Below the pieces are notes generated by a model that was given only the letters and a program-made list of their open reading frames with translations, searched no databases and had not been told where the DNA came from. The position numbers and the translations under genes were made by a program. Below, piece after piece: positions 43,862 to 52,922 of a stretch of 64,000 nt of DNA; within the stretch, counting starts at the first letter, position 1, and each line of letters opens with the position of its first letter. Source of the DNA: JAWSUT01 sp033549345 (GTDB lineage: Bacteria; Bacillota; Dethiobacteria; Dethiobacterales; Dethiobacteraceae); the NCBI GenBank assembly GCA_033549345.1, contig JAWSUT010000001.1, positions 62,001 to 126,000 of the forward strand. The letters are read 5' to 3'.

Positions 43862-46603
43862 CTATTTTTTCATGACTACAACCCTGGGGAAGATCAGTGC
43901 TTTTAAAACACTCAGGACAGCGTTTAAAATACCGGGAATAATTGAGACGGCAACAATCAGCAGCCAATGCTCCGCCTGCAGCGGCATGGTGCCGAAAATA
44001 GCCGCAAGAGACGGATTATAAAGAACCACAAGCAGCATTCCCAGAGAGACCAAGACGGCTGCCACAAGCCAAATGTTACCTAAAATTCCCAGCTTGCCGA
44101 TACCGGTTCTTTCACTGCGGCAGGTAAAAACATAAAAGAGCTGTGTCACAATCAGCGTGGTAAAGGCCATTGTCCTGGCTAACTCCAAATCCATGCCCCG
44201 GCCAAGAGACCAGGCGAAAACGAAAACAGTCGATACTCCGATTATTGTGCCCCGCCCCACGATTTTCTGCCACAATCCGCGGGCAAAAATCCCTTCCTGC
44301 GGTGGGCGCGGGGGTCTGCTCATCACCCCGGGCTCCGTCGGATCTATTCCCAAAGCCATGGCCGGTAGTCCGTCCGTAACCAGATTAATCCAGAGAATCT
44401 GAATCGCCCTGAGCGGCAGCGGCAGCCCGGCCAGCATAGCCAGCAGCATGGTCAGGATTTCGCCGGTGTTACAAGCCAAAAGAAAGCGAATAAATTTACG
44501 GATATTATCATAAATACTTCTTCCTTCCTCCACAGCACCGACGATGGTAGTGAAATTATCATCAGAAAGCACCAGGGCTGCAGCCTCTCTGGTCACATCT
44601 GTGCCGGTAGTACCCATCGCAATCCCGATGTCTGCTTCCTTTACAGCCGGTGCATCATTGACACCGTCGCCGGTCATCGCAACCACATTGCCGGTTCGTT
44701 TCAGAGCACGGACGATGCGCAGTTTGTGTTCCGGTGAAACACGGGCATAGACATATACGTCACCCACGACTTTTTCCAGCTGCGTATCGCTAATTTTATC
44801 CAGCTCGCTTCCGGTCAGAACCCCTCCCTGGGGTGGTAAAAGCCGCAGCATTTTTGCAATGGCCATCGCCGTTGTTTTATGATCGCCTGTAATCATAACG
44901 GTTTTAATTCCGGCAGTATGGCATTTTTTGATTGCCGGCAGGACTTCCGGACGCGGCGGGTCCATCATGCCAAAAATACCAATGAAGATTAAATCGTTTT
45001 CCAGTTCATCGTTAATATCACCGGGACCCGACCGCAGCGGCCTGTAGGCCACCGCCAGATTGCGCAGGGCCATTCCCGCCATCGTCTCAATCTGAACAGA
45101 TACTTTTTCCCGCAGTGCAAAGGAAAAATCAACAACTCTGCCGTCGTAGAAGATTTGCCTGCAGCGCGACATAATCATTTCAGGTGCGCCTTTGACATAG
45201 ATAACCGGCTCCTTGCCGCCCTTATAGAGCACAGACATCCGTTTCCGCGTTCCGTCAAACGGTACTTCGCCGGTGCGCTGCAGCTGCCGTTCCAGGTCTT
45301 CACGCCACAACCCGGCGCGTGCCCCGGCAACAAGCAGCGCCCCCTCGGTCGGATCACCATGGATTTCCCATTGTGCCCGGCCACCACGCCACATGGGTTT
45401 GATGTTTACAGCACCCTTGTGCAGCTGTGCATTGTTACAGAGCAAGGCCGTCGTCAGCGCCAACATCAGTGCCGGTTCCTGCCCCGGCTTAACCGGTTTG
45501 CCCCCGGTCATATATTGGCCCTGGGGTTCATAGCCCTCCCCCGATACCTGGTAAGAACGGCCGCCGGCCCAGATTTCCCGTACATTCATTTTATTTTGCG
45601 TAAGTGTACCCGTCTTATCGGAACAGATCACGGTGGCGCAACCGAGCGTCTCCACGGCCGGCAGACGTCTTACGATGGCATTTTTTCTAACCATGCGCTG
45701 TACTCCCACCGCCAGTGCAATTGTTACTACTGCCGGCAGCCCTTCAGGGATTGCGGCTACGGCCAGAGAAACACCCGCCATAAACATCCTGTATGCGGGC
45801 AGCCCCTGTGATAGCCCCAGGATGACCACAAGGCCGCAGACCAGCAAACATCCGGCGACCAGGTAACGTCCCATCTGCTCCAGCCGCTTCTGAAGCGGCG
45901 TATCCTCTTCCTCTGCTTCCTGAATCAGGTGTGCCACGCGGCCCATTTCTGTTTGCATACCCGTAGCGACCACTGTACCACTGGCGCGTCCGCCCACTGC
46001 CAGTGTTCCCATATAGGCCATATTAAAACGGTCACCCAGTGACCGGGCAGATTCTGCAATTATTTCCGCATTCTTCATCACCGGTTCGGACTCCCCGGTC
46101 AGGGGGGCTTCATTGACCAGAAGTTGGCGCACCTCGCCAAGCCGGATATCTGCGGGGATTCTGTCCCCGGCTTCGATCATGACAATATCCCCCGGAACCA
46201 GCTCTTCGGCGGGAATCTCATGGCGCACGCCGTCCCGCAATGTTCTGGCCATGGGCGCCGTCAGTTCACGCAGAGCCTCCAGGGACTGCTCGGCGCGATA
46301 CTCCTGGACAAAGCCAAGAATGGCATTGACAAATACTATCCCGATAATTACCAGGGCATCCATGTATTCGCCCAACAGTCCGGAAAGCAGCGTAGCCCCC
46401 AACAGAACCAGGACCATAAAATCACGAAACTGGTACAAAAAAAGAACCACCGGAGATATTTTCTTCTTTTTGTCCAGCACATTATGTCCATTGAATCGTC
46501 TTCTCGCACTTACTTCTTTTTCGGTAAGTCCTGAATCGGGATTGACTTCAAAATGCTGCAGCACATCGCTAAATTTCATTGCAGGCCATGGTAATTGGCT
46601 CAT
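43862..46603 (-). CDS. Calcium-transporting P-type ATPase (SERCA/YloB type)
   Basis: 913-residue P2A-type ATPase. The actuator motif is APLTGESEPV, the phosphorylation site CSDKTGTLTQNKM, and the hinge GDGVNDAPAVKEADIGIAMG. Calcium-binding residues match SERCA: the PEGLPA turn in helix 4, NTGEI in helix 5 and NLVTDGLPA in helix 6. Ten membrane helices are expected. B. subtilis YloB, at the same location, is a spore-related Ca2+ pump. The end lies about 100 bases from the YicC gene; upstream is the divergent rqcH. Confidence 0.93.
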   Translation of the reverse strand: MSQLPWPAMKFSDVLQHFEVNPDSGLTEKEVSARRRFNGHNVLDKKKKISPVVLFLYQFRDFMVLVLLGATLLSGLLGEYMDALVIIGIVFVNAILGFVQEYRAEQSLEALRELTAPMARTLRDGVRHEIPAEELVPGDIVMIEAGDRIPADIRLGEVRQLLVNEAPLTGESEPVMKNAEIIAESARSLGDRFNMAYMGTLAVGGRASGTVVATGMQTEMGRVAHLIQEAEEEDTPLQKRLEQMGRYLVAGCLLVCGLVVILGLSQGLPAYRMFMAGVSLAVAAIPEGLPAVVTIALAVGVQRMVRKNAIVRRLPAVETLGCATVICSDKTGTLTQNKMNVREIWAGGRSYQVSGEGYEPQGQYMTGGKPVKPGQEPALMLALTTALLCNNAQLHKGAVNIKPMWRGGRAQWEIHGDPTEGALLVAGARAGLWREDLERQLQRTGEVPFDGTRKRMSVLYKGGKEPVIYVKGAPEMIMSRCRQIFYDGRVVDFSFALREKVSVQIETMAGMALRNLAVAYRPLRSGPGDINDELENDLIFIGIFGMMDPPRPEVLPAIKKCHTAGIKTVMITGDHKTTAMAIAKMLRLLPPQGGVLTGSELDKISDTQLEKVVGDVYVYARVSPEHKLRIVRALKRTGNVVAMTGDGVNDAPAVKEADIGIAMGTTGTDVTREAAALVLSDDNFTTIVGAVEEGRSIYDNIRKFIRFLLACNTGEILTMLLAMLAGLPLPLRAIQILWINLVTDGLPAMALGIDPTEPGVMSRPPRPPQEGIFARGLWQKIVGRGTIIGVSTVFVFAWSLGRGMDLELARTMAFTTLIVTQLFYVFTCRSERTGIGKLGILGNIWLVAAVLVSLGMLLVVLYNPSLAAIFGTMPLQAEHWLLIVAVSIIPGILNAVLSVLKALIFPRVVVMKK

Positions 46604-46704
46604 CAGTTCACCCCATTTGGCACAGAATTCTACTCTTACGCCATGTATATTGCAGACAGGGTTAAAAAAATAACTGATTAATTATGAATCTGCTAACCTT
46701 CCGG

Positions 46705-46734
46705 TTGCCTTGCCGCTGTTTCGCCTGCTATACT
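46705..46734 (+). promoter_or_regulatory. Sigma-A-type promoter of rqcH
   Basis: TTGCCT and TATACT are separated by 18 bases, ending 27 bases before the rqcH start codon. Confidence 0.6.
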
Positions 46735-46761
46735 TGTAGAGAACTACGGAGGTGGCACATC

Positions 46762-48483
46762 ATGTCCTATGACGGCATCACAATGGCAGCAGTCTGCCGG
46801 GAAATGAATCAACAGCTTGTGGGCGCGCGGGTGGAAAAAATATACCAGCCCCGCGGGCTGGAAATTGCCATGCACATCCGTACACGGCAGGACCAGTTTC
46901 TTTTGCTTTGTTCTGCCGACTCGCAGCTTCCCCGTGTTCATCTCACTGAAACGAAACCGGAAAACCCCCAGGTGCCGCCGGCTTTTTGCATGCTGCTGCG
47001 TAAACATCTCCATGGTGCCCGCATCCTGTCCGTTGAACAAACCGGCCTGGAAAGAGTCCTGACGATAACATTCCGGTCATTTGATGAAATCGGCAACGAG
47101 ACCAAAAAACAGTTGGTCTGCGAAATTATGGGTAAACACTCTAATATTATTCTGACAACGCAGGCCGGGAACGGGACACCCTATATTCTTGGAGCCGTCA
47201 AGACTGTCACGGAAAATATGAGCCGCCACCGGACAGTCATGGCCAATGAACCCTACATTCATCCTCCCGGGCAGGAAAAGCTTAGCCTGTTTTCCCTTGA
47301 TGAAGAAGAGCTGGCACAGAAGCTGCTGGCAGTTGAGGACCAGGCACCGGAACGCATGCTGGTGGCTGCGGTCATGGGACTGGGTATTCATCTTGCCCGG
47401 GAAATTGTCTGGCGTGCTGCCGGAGGCGACATGGCACACCCGCTGGATATGGTGCGCGCCCTGACGGTAGAACTGCGGCAATTGGCTGAAACAGTAAATA
47501 CAGGGTGTTTTTCACCCTGTATTCTCCGCCGTCCCGGCTCGAAACCCCTGTTTTCTCCGATTTTACTTAAAAGTCAGCCTCGAGAAGCTCTTACAATATA
47601 TCCCACAGTCAATGAAGGCCTGGATACCTGTTTTAGGGAAATCCTGCATACACGGACGGAAGGCAGCCTCCGGGGGCAGCTGTCCCAGGTTATTAAAGCT
47701 GCCCTGACACGTGCCGAAAAAAAACTCCGGCTCCAGGAAGCGGAGTTAAAAGAAATGGAAGGCGCGGATGTGTATAGAATTAACGGAGAGCTGCTCACTG
47801 CCAGCATCCATCTCATCCGTCCCGGTATGCGGGAAGTATGTGTCCCAAACTATTATTCTGAAACTCAGGATGCGATACAGATTTCTCTTGATCCGGCCCT
47901 GTCACCCCAGGCAAACGCACAACGCTATTTTAAAAAATACAGAAAACTAAAAGACGGCGAAAAAATTCTGACCCGCCGCATCAGAGAAACACGGGAGGAA
48001 CTGACCTATCTCGATTCCATAGCGGCAGCCGCAGAGCATGCGGATCTCGAGTCCCTCCGGGAGATCCGAGACGAGATGGAACAGGCCGGCCTGATTCGCA
48101 CTAAAGCTGAAAAGAAAAAAAGTACGGACTCAGTTTCGATTCCGCTTCATTTTGTTTCCGTTAACGGTATCGACATCTATGTGGGCAGGAACAACCGTCA
48201 AAACGACCATTTAACTTTAAAGTTCGCCTCGCCGCGTGACACCTGGCTCCACACAAAAGATATCCCGGGTGCGCATGTCATTGTCAGGGACCCTTCACCA
48301 CCGGAGGAAACACTCCTGGAAGCAGCAAAACTTGCTGCCCGTTTCAGCAGGGCGGCAGCTTCCGCCAATGTCCCTGTGGACTACACGCTTGTCAAACATG
48401 TTAAAAAACCCAAAGGAGCCAAACCGGGAATGGTCATCTACGGCCATCAAAAGACCGTGTTTGTCACACCAGACCCTATATAA
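46762..48483 (+). CDS. rqcH: Ribosome quality control protein RqcH (NFACT/YloA/FbpA family)
   Basis: 573 residues. It binds obstructed 50S subunits and recruits tRNA-Ala to add C-terminal alanine tails. The NFACT-N domain covers about 1-190; HhH and coiled-coil regions follow (ALTRAEKKLRLQEAELKEMEGA and the FKKYRKLKDGEK helix); the NFACT-R domain is at the end (FVSVNGIDIYVGRNNRQNDHLT, DTWLHTKDIPGAHVIV). The B. subtilis functional pair D97/R98 is E97/R98 here. The ATG giving MSYDGITMAAV is preceded by GGAGG; the frame extends 26 codons upstream without a site. Confidence 0.94.
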   Translation: MSYDGITMAAVCREMNQQLVGARVEKIYQPRGLEIAMHIRTRQDQFLLLCSADSQLPRVHLTETKPENPQVPPAFCMLLRKHLHGARILSVEQTGLERVLTITFRSFDEIGNETKKQLVCEIMGKHSNIILTTQAGNGTPYILGAVKTVTENMSRHRTVMANEPYIHPPGQEKLSLFSLDEEELAQKLLAVEDQAPERMLVAAVMGLGIHLAREIVWRAAGGDMAHPLDMVRALTVELRQLAETVNTGCFSPCILRRPGSKPLFSPILLKSQPREALTIYPTVNEGLDTCFREILHTRTEGSLRGQLSQVIKAALTRAEKKLRLQEAELKEMEGADVYRINGELLTASIHLIRPGMREVCVPNYYSETQDAIQISLDPALSPQANAQRYFKKYRKLKDGEKILTRRIRETREELTYLDSIAAAAEHADLESLREIRDEMEQAGLIRTKAEKKKSTDSVSIPLHFVSVNGIDIYVGRNNRQNDHLTLKFASPRDTWLHTKDIPGAHVIVRDPSPPEETLLEAAKLAARFSRAAASANVPVDYTLVKHVKKPKGAKPGMVIYGHQKTVFVTPDPI

Positions 48484-48506
48484 AGCCTATGAAGGCTTTT
48501 TTTTTT
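48482..48506 (+). terminator. Intrinsic terminator of rqcH
   Basis: AAAGCCT/AGGCTTT stem with an ATGA loop, followed by a run of ten T starting in the right arm; the hairpin overlaps the rqcH stop codon. Confidence 0.82.
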
Positions 48507-48539
48507 ATGTTTTTTTCCATAATTCTGCATTAATTTCCC

Positions 48540-48644
48540 TGTAGAAGAAGGAAATTTAAGACGAAATGTAGAAAGATGTAGCATCAAATTTCTTTAGCAA
48601 TTACTGGCTGCTTTGGATGTAGCAAGAATATAGCATGAAATTTT
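48540..48644. repeat. Imperfect direct repeats upstream of the regulator gene
   Basis: Two related blocks, 48566-48592 and 48617-48644, each begin ATGTAG and contain TAGCAT followed closely by AAATTT. They are about 51-52 bases apart, close to five helical turns. A weaker third copy (TGTAGAAGAAGG then AAATTT) starts at 48540. The gap from rqcH to the regulator holds nothing else besides the rqcH terminator. They could be operator sites for the gene directly downstream. Confidence 0.5.
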
Positions 48645-48668
48645 ATTTGTTAAAAAGGGGGTTCCCCG

Positions 48669-49124
48669 GTGCAGGAATATTATACGGTAACCGAAGTGGC
48701 ACAAATGAAGAATGTCAATCCTGAGACTGTCCGTCGCTGGTTAAGAGAAAAAAAAATTAAAGGGCAGCGCCTGGGTGGAACAAAATCCGGGTGGCGAATT
48801 CACCGTTCGGAACTCTACCCCGAGGAAACCCATCTTGAACAGCGCATAGTGGATCTGATTAAGAATATGCTGGAAGACAGGGCCATGTTTAACCAGTTTG
48901 CCCGCGACGTCCTCTACCTCCTCAAAAAAACAACACGTGAACTCATGCCTGAAGAAACATCTGAAATGTTTCTCGCCCGCACCAGCGCAAAAGACGCCGA
49001 CCTGACATCTGAACTCTGGCGCAGCAGGGTCCGCGACCAAAGGGAAATGCTGGAGGAAGTCTGCGGTATCCTGGAAAAGAACTACGAGAACTGCAAAAAA
49101 AGCTGGCATCTGAATGTAAAATAA
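48669..49124 (+). CDS. MerR/excisionase-type helix-turn-helix protein
   Basis: 151 residues. The N-terminal winged-helix region (about residues 4-52) reads YTVTEVAQMKNVNPETVRRW, then LGGTKSGWRIHRSEL, the pattern of excisionase/MerR-like DNA-binding domains. The remaining 100 residues are predicted helical and charged and are not recognised; they could mediate oligomerisation or ligand binding. The start is GTG behind GGGGG. The direct repeats just upstream suggest autoregulation, which is inference. A bidirectional terminator follows. Confidence 0.78.
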   Translation: MQEYYTVTEVAQMKNVNPETVRRWLREKKIKGQRLGGTKSGWRIHRSELYPEETHLEQRIVDLIKNMLEDRAMFNQFARDVLYLLKKTTRELMPEETSEMFLARTSAKDADLTSELWRSRVRDQREMLEEVCGILEKNYENCKKSWHLNVK

Positions 49125-49155
49125 AAAGGTTTGCCCATACACGGGCAAACCTTTT
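49124..49155. terminator. Bidirectional intrinsic terminator
   Basis: Perfect 13-base-pair stem AAAAGGTTTGCCC/GGGCAAACCTTTT with a 6-base loop, between convergent genes. Confidence 0.88.
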
Positions 49156-49456
49156 AACTTTTACAGGATGGCTTCTCAAGCGGACTGATGCGATAGCGGA
49201 TAGCCGCGTCCAGGACCACCTTCCCGTCCAACTCATCTAAACGTACCATACCCAGCATGCCTTCTGTATCACCGCACCATTTAAGATACTGTTCCACGAA
49301 ATCCTGGGCCGCCAGTTCGCTAAAAGGTTCTTTGTGCTGATGTAAGATTTTGAGGTAATCATCTCTGGGAACCTGCAGAATACGGTGTGTAACCTGAAAT
49401 ATTTCACCCTTTACCTCACGTTCTTCTACTCCTTCAAAAGCATGAATTTCACCCAT
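49154..49456 (-). CDS. Hypothetical protein, 100 residues
   Basis: I do not recognise this family. The product MGEIHAFEGVEEREVKG... is acidic, soluble and without a signal. The middle is helical (DYLKILHQHKEPFSELAAQDFVEQYLKW), and the end is beta-like (VVLDAAIRYRISPLE). The start ATG is behind GAGGTGAGCAAATAC, while a longer frame 33 bases upstream has no good site. It lies between the regulator and the MFS gene and converges on the former. Confidence 0.65.
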   Translation of the reverse strand: MGEIHAFEGVEEREVKGEIFQVTHRILQVPRDDYLKILHQHKEPFSELAAQDFVEQYLKWCGDTEGMLGMVRLDELDGKVVLDAAIRYRISPLEKPSCKS

Positions 49457-49514
49457 GTATTTGCTCACCTCTTCCTTTAGTCTATACAAATCCTTCTGCC
49501 TTATCCCGGACGCA

Positions 49515-50771
49515 TCATGCCTGGATACGTCCTCCTTCCTCTACGCTTTTTTTCTGTTCGCGCCGAAGAATTACCATAGCCAGTGGGCCAAGAAGCGCAC
49601 CAAAGCCCAAAACGGCAAAGGCTGAACCCCAGTTGGGAATGAATCCGTGGGCTTCGACAAGGCCGGTTGGGTTGGTCAAGTCCAGCACCAGACCAAAGAC
49701 AACCGGAGAAATTGCGGCAGCCGCCCAACCGAGAAAAGACTGCAAAGCCATTGCACCGCCCAGACAGTGAAACGGCACATATTCCGTCACTGCCGTAGAC
49801 AATACGGAAGATTCTGCCGTGACAAAAAAGCCATATACCAGGCTGACCACAAGCAGTAAGGCAACCGGAAGCGGTCGCAACCAGCCAAAAACAAAAGAAA
49901 GCGATGCGCTGCAGAGCATGATAAATATCACTGTCTTTACCCTGCCGATCCGGTCTGACAGCGTACCTGCCACCACAGTTGAAAAGGCACCGGCCAGAAT
50001 AATTAACGAAGACAGCTGTGCACCAAAACTCGTGGCAGTCTCCACATTCCCGTTTTGCGACACCAGAACCGCGGCAAAAAAGGCCACAATCCATCCGCGC
50101 ATACCAAACATCTCCCACATATGTGCAACATAGCCCGTCATCATCAACAGAGCCGGCCGGTTAGCAAATACATACCGGCGAACTTCGCTGCTGCCCGTTC
50201 TGCGGGGCAGAGCCGGAGGTGTACTGTCTAAAATAACCTGAGCGATGATGGCGCCGGCAACCGGGCCCAATGACGTCACAAAAAGAGCCGTCCGCCAGTG
50301 AAATAATCCCATAAAGAAACCGGTAATAAACAATGAAAGTGCCGTACCCAGTGAAAAAGCTCCCACATAAAGGCCGACCGCATTACCGCGTTCTTCGGAA
50401 GAAAACCTGGATGTCACCATTTTCAACCCGGGCATATATGTCCCTGCCAGACCAAAACCAGTCAGGCTTCGCAGGATAAGGGCCGATAAAAATCCCCTGG
50501 CGAAGAGGGAAAACAGTATGCCAAAAATCCCTGCCCAAAGCGCTGAAAAAACATAAATCTTTTTAGTGTCAACATAGTCTGTCAGTGTGGACAGCACCAC
50601 TACCAGCAGGATATAACCGGCCTGATATGAACTGTATATCAGACCGGACTGCGTATTCGTCAAACCCCACTCCCGCTGGATTACCGGCAATACAGCCGAG
50701 TAGTTCAGCAACACAAGCATGGTACCAATCTCTGCCAGACAAAGCAGATACAGCCACTTCTTTTTGTCCAT
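49515..50771 (-). CDS. Major facilitator superfamily transporter
   Basis: 418 residues with 12 predicted membrane helices. The loop 2-3 motif of the family is present in degenerate form (LSTLTDYVDTKKIYVFSALW) and again after helix 8 (GTLSDRIGRVKTVIF). The helix 4 region contains RSLTGFGLAGTYMPGLKM, as in the NarK/nitrate-cyanate type and sugar-phosphate transporters, but no substrate is indicated. AGGTG precedes the ATG. There is no clear partner gene. Confidence 0.85.
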   Translation of the reverse strand: MDKKKWLYLLCLAEIGTMLVLLNYSAVLPVIQREWGLTNTQSGLIYSSYQAGYILLVVVLSTLTDYVDTKKIYVFSALWAGIFGILFSLFARGFLSALILRSLTGFGLAGTYMPGLKMVTSRFSSEERGNAVGLYVGAFSLGTALSLFITGFFMGLFHWRTALFVTSLGPVAGAIIAQVILDSTPPALPRRTGSSEVRRYVFANRPALLMMTGYVAHMWEMFGMRGWIVAFFAAVLVSQNGNVETATSFGAQLSSLIILAGAFSTVVAGTLSDRIGRVKTVIFIMLCSASLSFVFGWLRPLPVALLLVVSLVYGFFVTAESSVLSTAVTEYVPFHCLGGAMALQSFLGWAAAAISPVVFGLVLDLTNPTGLVEAHGFIPNWGSAFAVLGFGALLGPLAMVILRREQKKSVEEGGRIQA

Positions 50772-50842
50772 AGAACACCTTTTTGTCGTTTTTATATATA
50801 ATTTCTTTCCCGACCGTCTCTTTCCTGCCGGGTCATAATGAC

Positions 50843-50866
50843 AAAAAGGCCCGGCGGCCTTTTTTG
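50843..50866 (-). terminator. Intrinsic terminator of the DUF3179 gene
   Basis: AAAAAGGCC/GGCCTTTTT stem with a CGGC loop, 24 bases after the stop codon on the minus strand; symmetrical enough to work on either strand. Confidence 0.8.
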
Positions 50867-50889
50867 CCTAATGTTTGTTCTGATTTTTT

Positions 50890-51939
50890 CTAGTTTATTG
50901 CGGGAAGTTTATAGACATTTGTCTCAGGATAATGGTCCGCCCAGGCGAACCAGAAAGCGGTTATGCCTGTAAGCGGCATCAGCCCCCTGTTGCGAAGCGG
51001 GCCTTTTACGGCACGGCCTGAAAGCGGAGACCAAAGGCTGGTTGTCTGGTAGTCAAAAAATTTACCGTTCTGTTCGTAAAAGCTTAACGCAAAACCATCG
51101 GACACAGCACTGTATGCTCTGGCTGTATCCGATGCCCTGTCAAAAAAAACCACTACAGAGTTCTCCCCCGCGTTATCATGAATTAATTGTGATTCACGCA
51201 GGAGAGAAAAAGGATATGCAACACTGCCGGTCGTGGGAATACCCATAATCAGCTCCTTGGCAGGAAGCCTGTCATCCTTGCGGGCAGGCTGCCTGATACC
51301 GGTTTTATTCGAACAATAGTAATCTGACATGTGGTCATCTTCATAGTGCCGGTAAGGGCTCCCTGCTTTAGAGAGCGTCATGGAAGCCGGGTACAAAGAA
51401 TGCCAGGCTGCCCACGAGGTCAGCACCGACGGTACCGCCCGCAATGTATGCCCGGACAGCGGTCCGCTGAATGCGGTTCCCGTCAGTTGATTCCAATAGC
51501 TGTCCGTTTGCCTGTCATACATGACCATCGTATTGCGTAAAATTCCCCCGGAGATACCAAATGAGAGAGCCCGGTCGATTATGGCCCGCCTGTAAATAAC
51601 AGCTGAATAACTCAGCGGGCACCAAGTTACGGCTATCGGTTCGCCACCGACGGTATCGTTGATAATTTCGTGGACTGATAGTATATTCAGCGGGTAAGCG
51701 CGCGCCTCACCGTTTATTTCCACACCCACAACCCGCTCATTGTCTCTCATCTGCAGCAGTGCCTGATTTCCCTTTAGAAAAACAGGTATATCTATGGCCA
51801 TAATCGCATCCTTAGGTAACACACGGACCATTTGTCGCAGACTGGATGTCCTAGCTGTTCTTATACGGTAAATAACCTGTTGTGCCCAGTGCCGCAGCAA
51901 ATGGCATCCCCTCCTTTGATTCGTCTCACGTTCTGTCAT
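50890..51939 (-). CDS. DUF3179 domain protein
   Basis: 349 residues. The family core is clear: LPKDAIMAIDIPVFLKG, ERVVGVEINGEARAYPLNILSVHEIINDTVGG, VTWCPLSYSAVIY, then MYDRQTDSYWNQLTGTAFSGPLSG. Function of the family is not known. Most members are exported, but no signal peptide is visible here. The usual CPLCG/CPLTG segment is CPLSY. The ATG has a poor ribosome binding site; an internal ATG with a good AAGGA would remove the conserved LPKDAI segment and is therefore less likely. The CAP-domain gene lies nine bases upstream, probably in the same operon. Confidence 0.85.
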   Translation of the reverse strand: MTERETNQRRGCHLLRHWAQQVIYRIRTARTSSLRQMVRVLPKDAIMAIDIPVFLKGNQALLQMRDNERVVGVEINGEARAYPLNILSVHEIINDTVGGEPIAVTWCPLSYSAVIYRRAIIDRALSFGISGGILRNTMVMYDRQTDSYWNQLTGTAFSGPLSGHTLRAVPSVLTSWAAWHSLYPASMTLSKAGSPYRHYEDDHMSDYYCSNKTGIRQPARKDDRLPAKELIMGIPTTGSVAYPFSLLRESQLIHDNAGENSVVVFFDRASDTARAYSAVSDGFALSFYEQNGKFFDYQTTSLWSPLSGRAVKGPLRNRGLMPLTGITAFWFAWADHYPETNVYKLPAIN

Positions 51940-51948
51940 ACAATTTTG

Positions 51949-52326
51949 TCAATTGATTTGCGTTTCTCCTGTAAATACCTGCACATAAATCCACCCTGCA
52001 TCCGGCACTTGGGCAGATGCGAATCCAAATCTCCTGTAGTGCCTGTCCAGAATGTTTTTTCTGTGTAGAGCGGAGCTCATCCAGGCTGCATGGACAGTTT
52101 CCTCATCCAGAAAGTTTAGGGCAATATTTTCCCCGACTCTGTCACAATTTCCTTTTTTTGATGTAACAAGTTCAGTCATAGAGCCTAAACGGTCTGAGTG
52201 GTGGCCAAAATACCCGCGGGAGCACATATCCATCGCTTTTAGCCCGGCAAGCCGGCACAACTCATCGTCCAAAATCAGTGGGGGTAAACTTTTTTTTATT
52301 CTCTCCGCATTCACCAGTTCCTGCAC
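51949..52326 (-). CDS. CAP/SCP-PR1 domain protein (YkwD-like)
   Basis: 125 residues covering a CAP domain: ELVNAERIKKSLPPLILDDELCRLAGLKAMDM, GYFGHHSDRLGSM, the ENIALNF region (GENIA) and WMSSALHRKNILDRHYRRFGFA, then W-x-Y-V-Q-V-F. Such proteins are usually secreted and interact with the cell wall, but neither this start nor the TTG 60 bases upstream gives a signal peptide. I chose the GTG with GGAGG seven bases before it. It is followed by the DUF3179 gene. Confidence 0.83.
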   Translation of the reverse strand: MQELVNAERIKKSLPPLILDDELCRLAGLKAMDMCSRGYFGHHSDRLGSMTELVTSKKGNCDRVGENIALNFLDEETVHAAWMSSALHRKNILDRHYRRFGFASAQVPDAGWIYVQVFTGETQIN

Positions 52327-52439
52327 AACATAACCTCCCACTACATTTCTCCCTGTAGTATCTGCGCAAAACAGCGTTCTAAACAAAATAAATGCTTTTG
52401 CAGGCAGGAAGTTATGCCCATTTGGTAAAATTATAGGGT

Positions 52440-52811
52440 ATGAACAACAAACGGTTTATTTTAGGCAGGCAAATAACTTTGCCCCAGCCAATCACAGACT
52501 GGGCGGAGACATTAAAGAACCGCGCGGGTGTTTTCAGTACAGTCTACCGGGAATACCAGGTTTACCTGATAGCTGCCGGTGAAAAGCGTTCGGGCGGATA
52601 CAGAATCGTGGCCACGCCTGATCCCGGTAAAGCGAATACGGTAAACTATACTGTGGAAAACCCCGGTCCTGACGATTTTGTCATTCAGGTTATCACCTAT
52701 CCTTATGAAGTTCTCCTGACTGAGAAAGGTACGCCACTGCAGTTTATCCAAAATGAAAAGGGGCGGTACACAGCGGTCGAACCGATAGAAACCCAACCTC
52801 TCACAGGTTAA
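52440..52811 (+). CDS. PrcB-like C-terminal domain protein
   Basis: 123 residues. The segment YLIAAGEKRSGGYRIV, followed by the beta-rich PGPDDFVIQVITYPYEVLL, matches the PrcB C-terminal domain found in protease-associated and lipoprotein-type proteins. It lacks a signal peptide or membrane helix. The start ATG has only a weak GGG upstream. It is transcribed away from the CAP gene and ends at the palindromic repeat. Confidence 0.75.
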   Translation: MNNKRFILGRQITLPQPITDWAETLKNRAGVFSTVYREYQVYLIAAGEKRSGGYRIVATPDPGKANTVNYTVENPGPDDFVIQVITYPYEVLLTEKGTPLQFIQNEKGRYTAVEPIETQPLTG

Positions 52812-52815
52812 ATAA

Positions 52816-52919
52816 TGGGACAAGGGGACAGGTTACTTGTCCCAAACCAGCGATACTTCTTGCAACTATATGAACTGGATACTAAAAATTTGGGACAAAT
52901 AACCTGTCCCCTTGTCCCA
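52816..52919. repeat. Nested palindromic repeat (REP-like element)
   Basis: Two 27-base arms, 52817-52843 and 52892-52918, are reverse complements with one mismatch. Each arm is itself palindromic at its ends: GGGACAA at the start and TTGTCCC at the end. The 48-base centre is not repeated. The layout resembles REP/RAYT-type or small MITE elements with clover-like folding. It lies directly after the PrcB-like gene and next to a separate terminator. Confidence 0.7.
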
Positions 52920-52922
52920 CAA

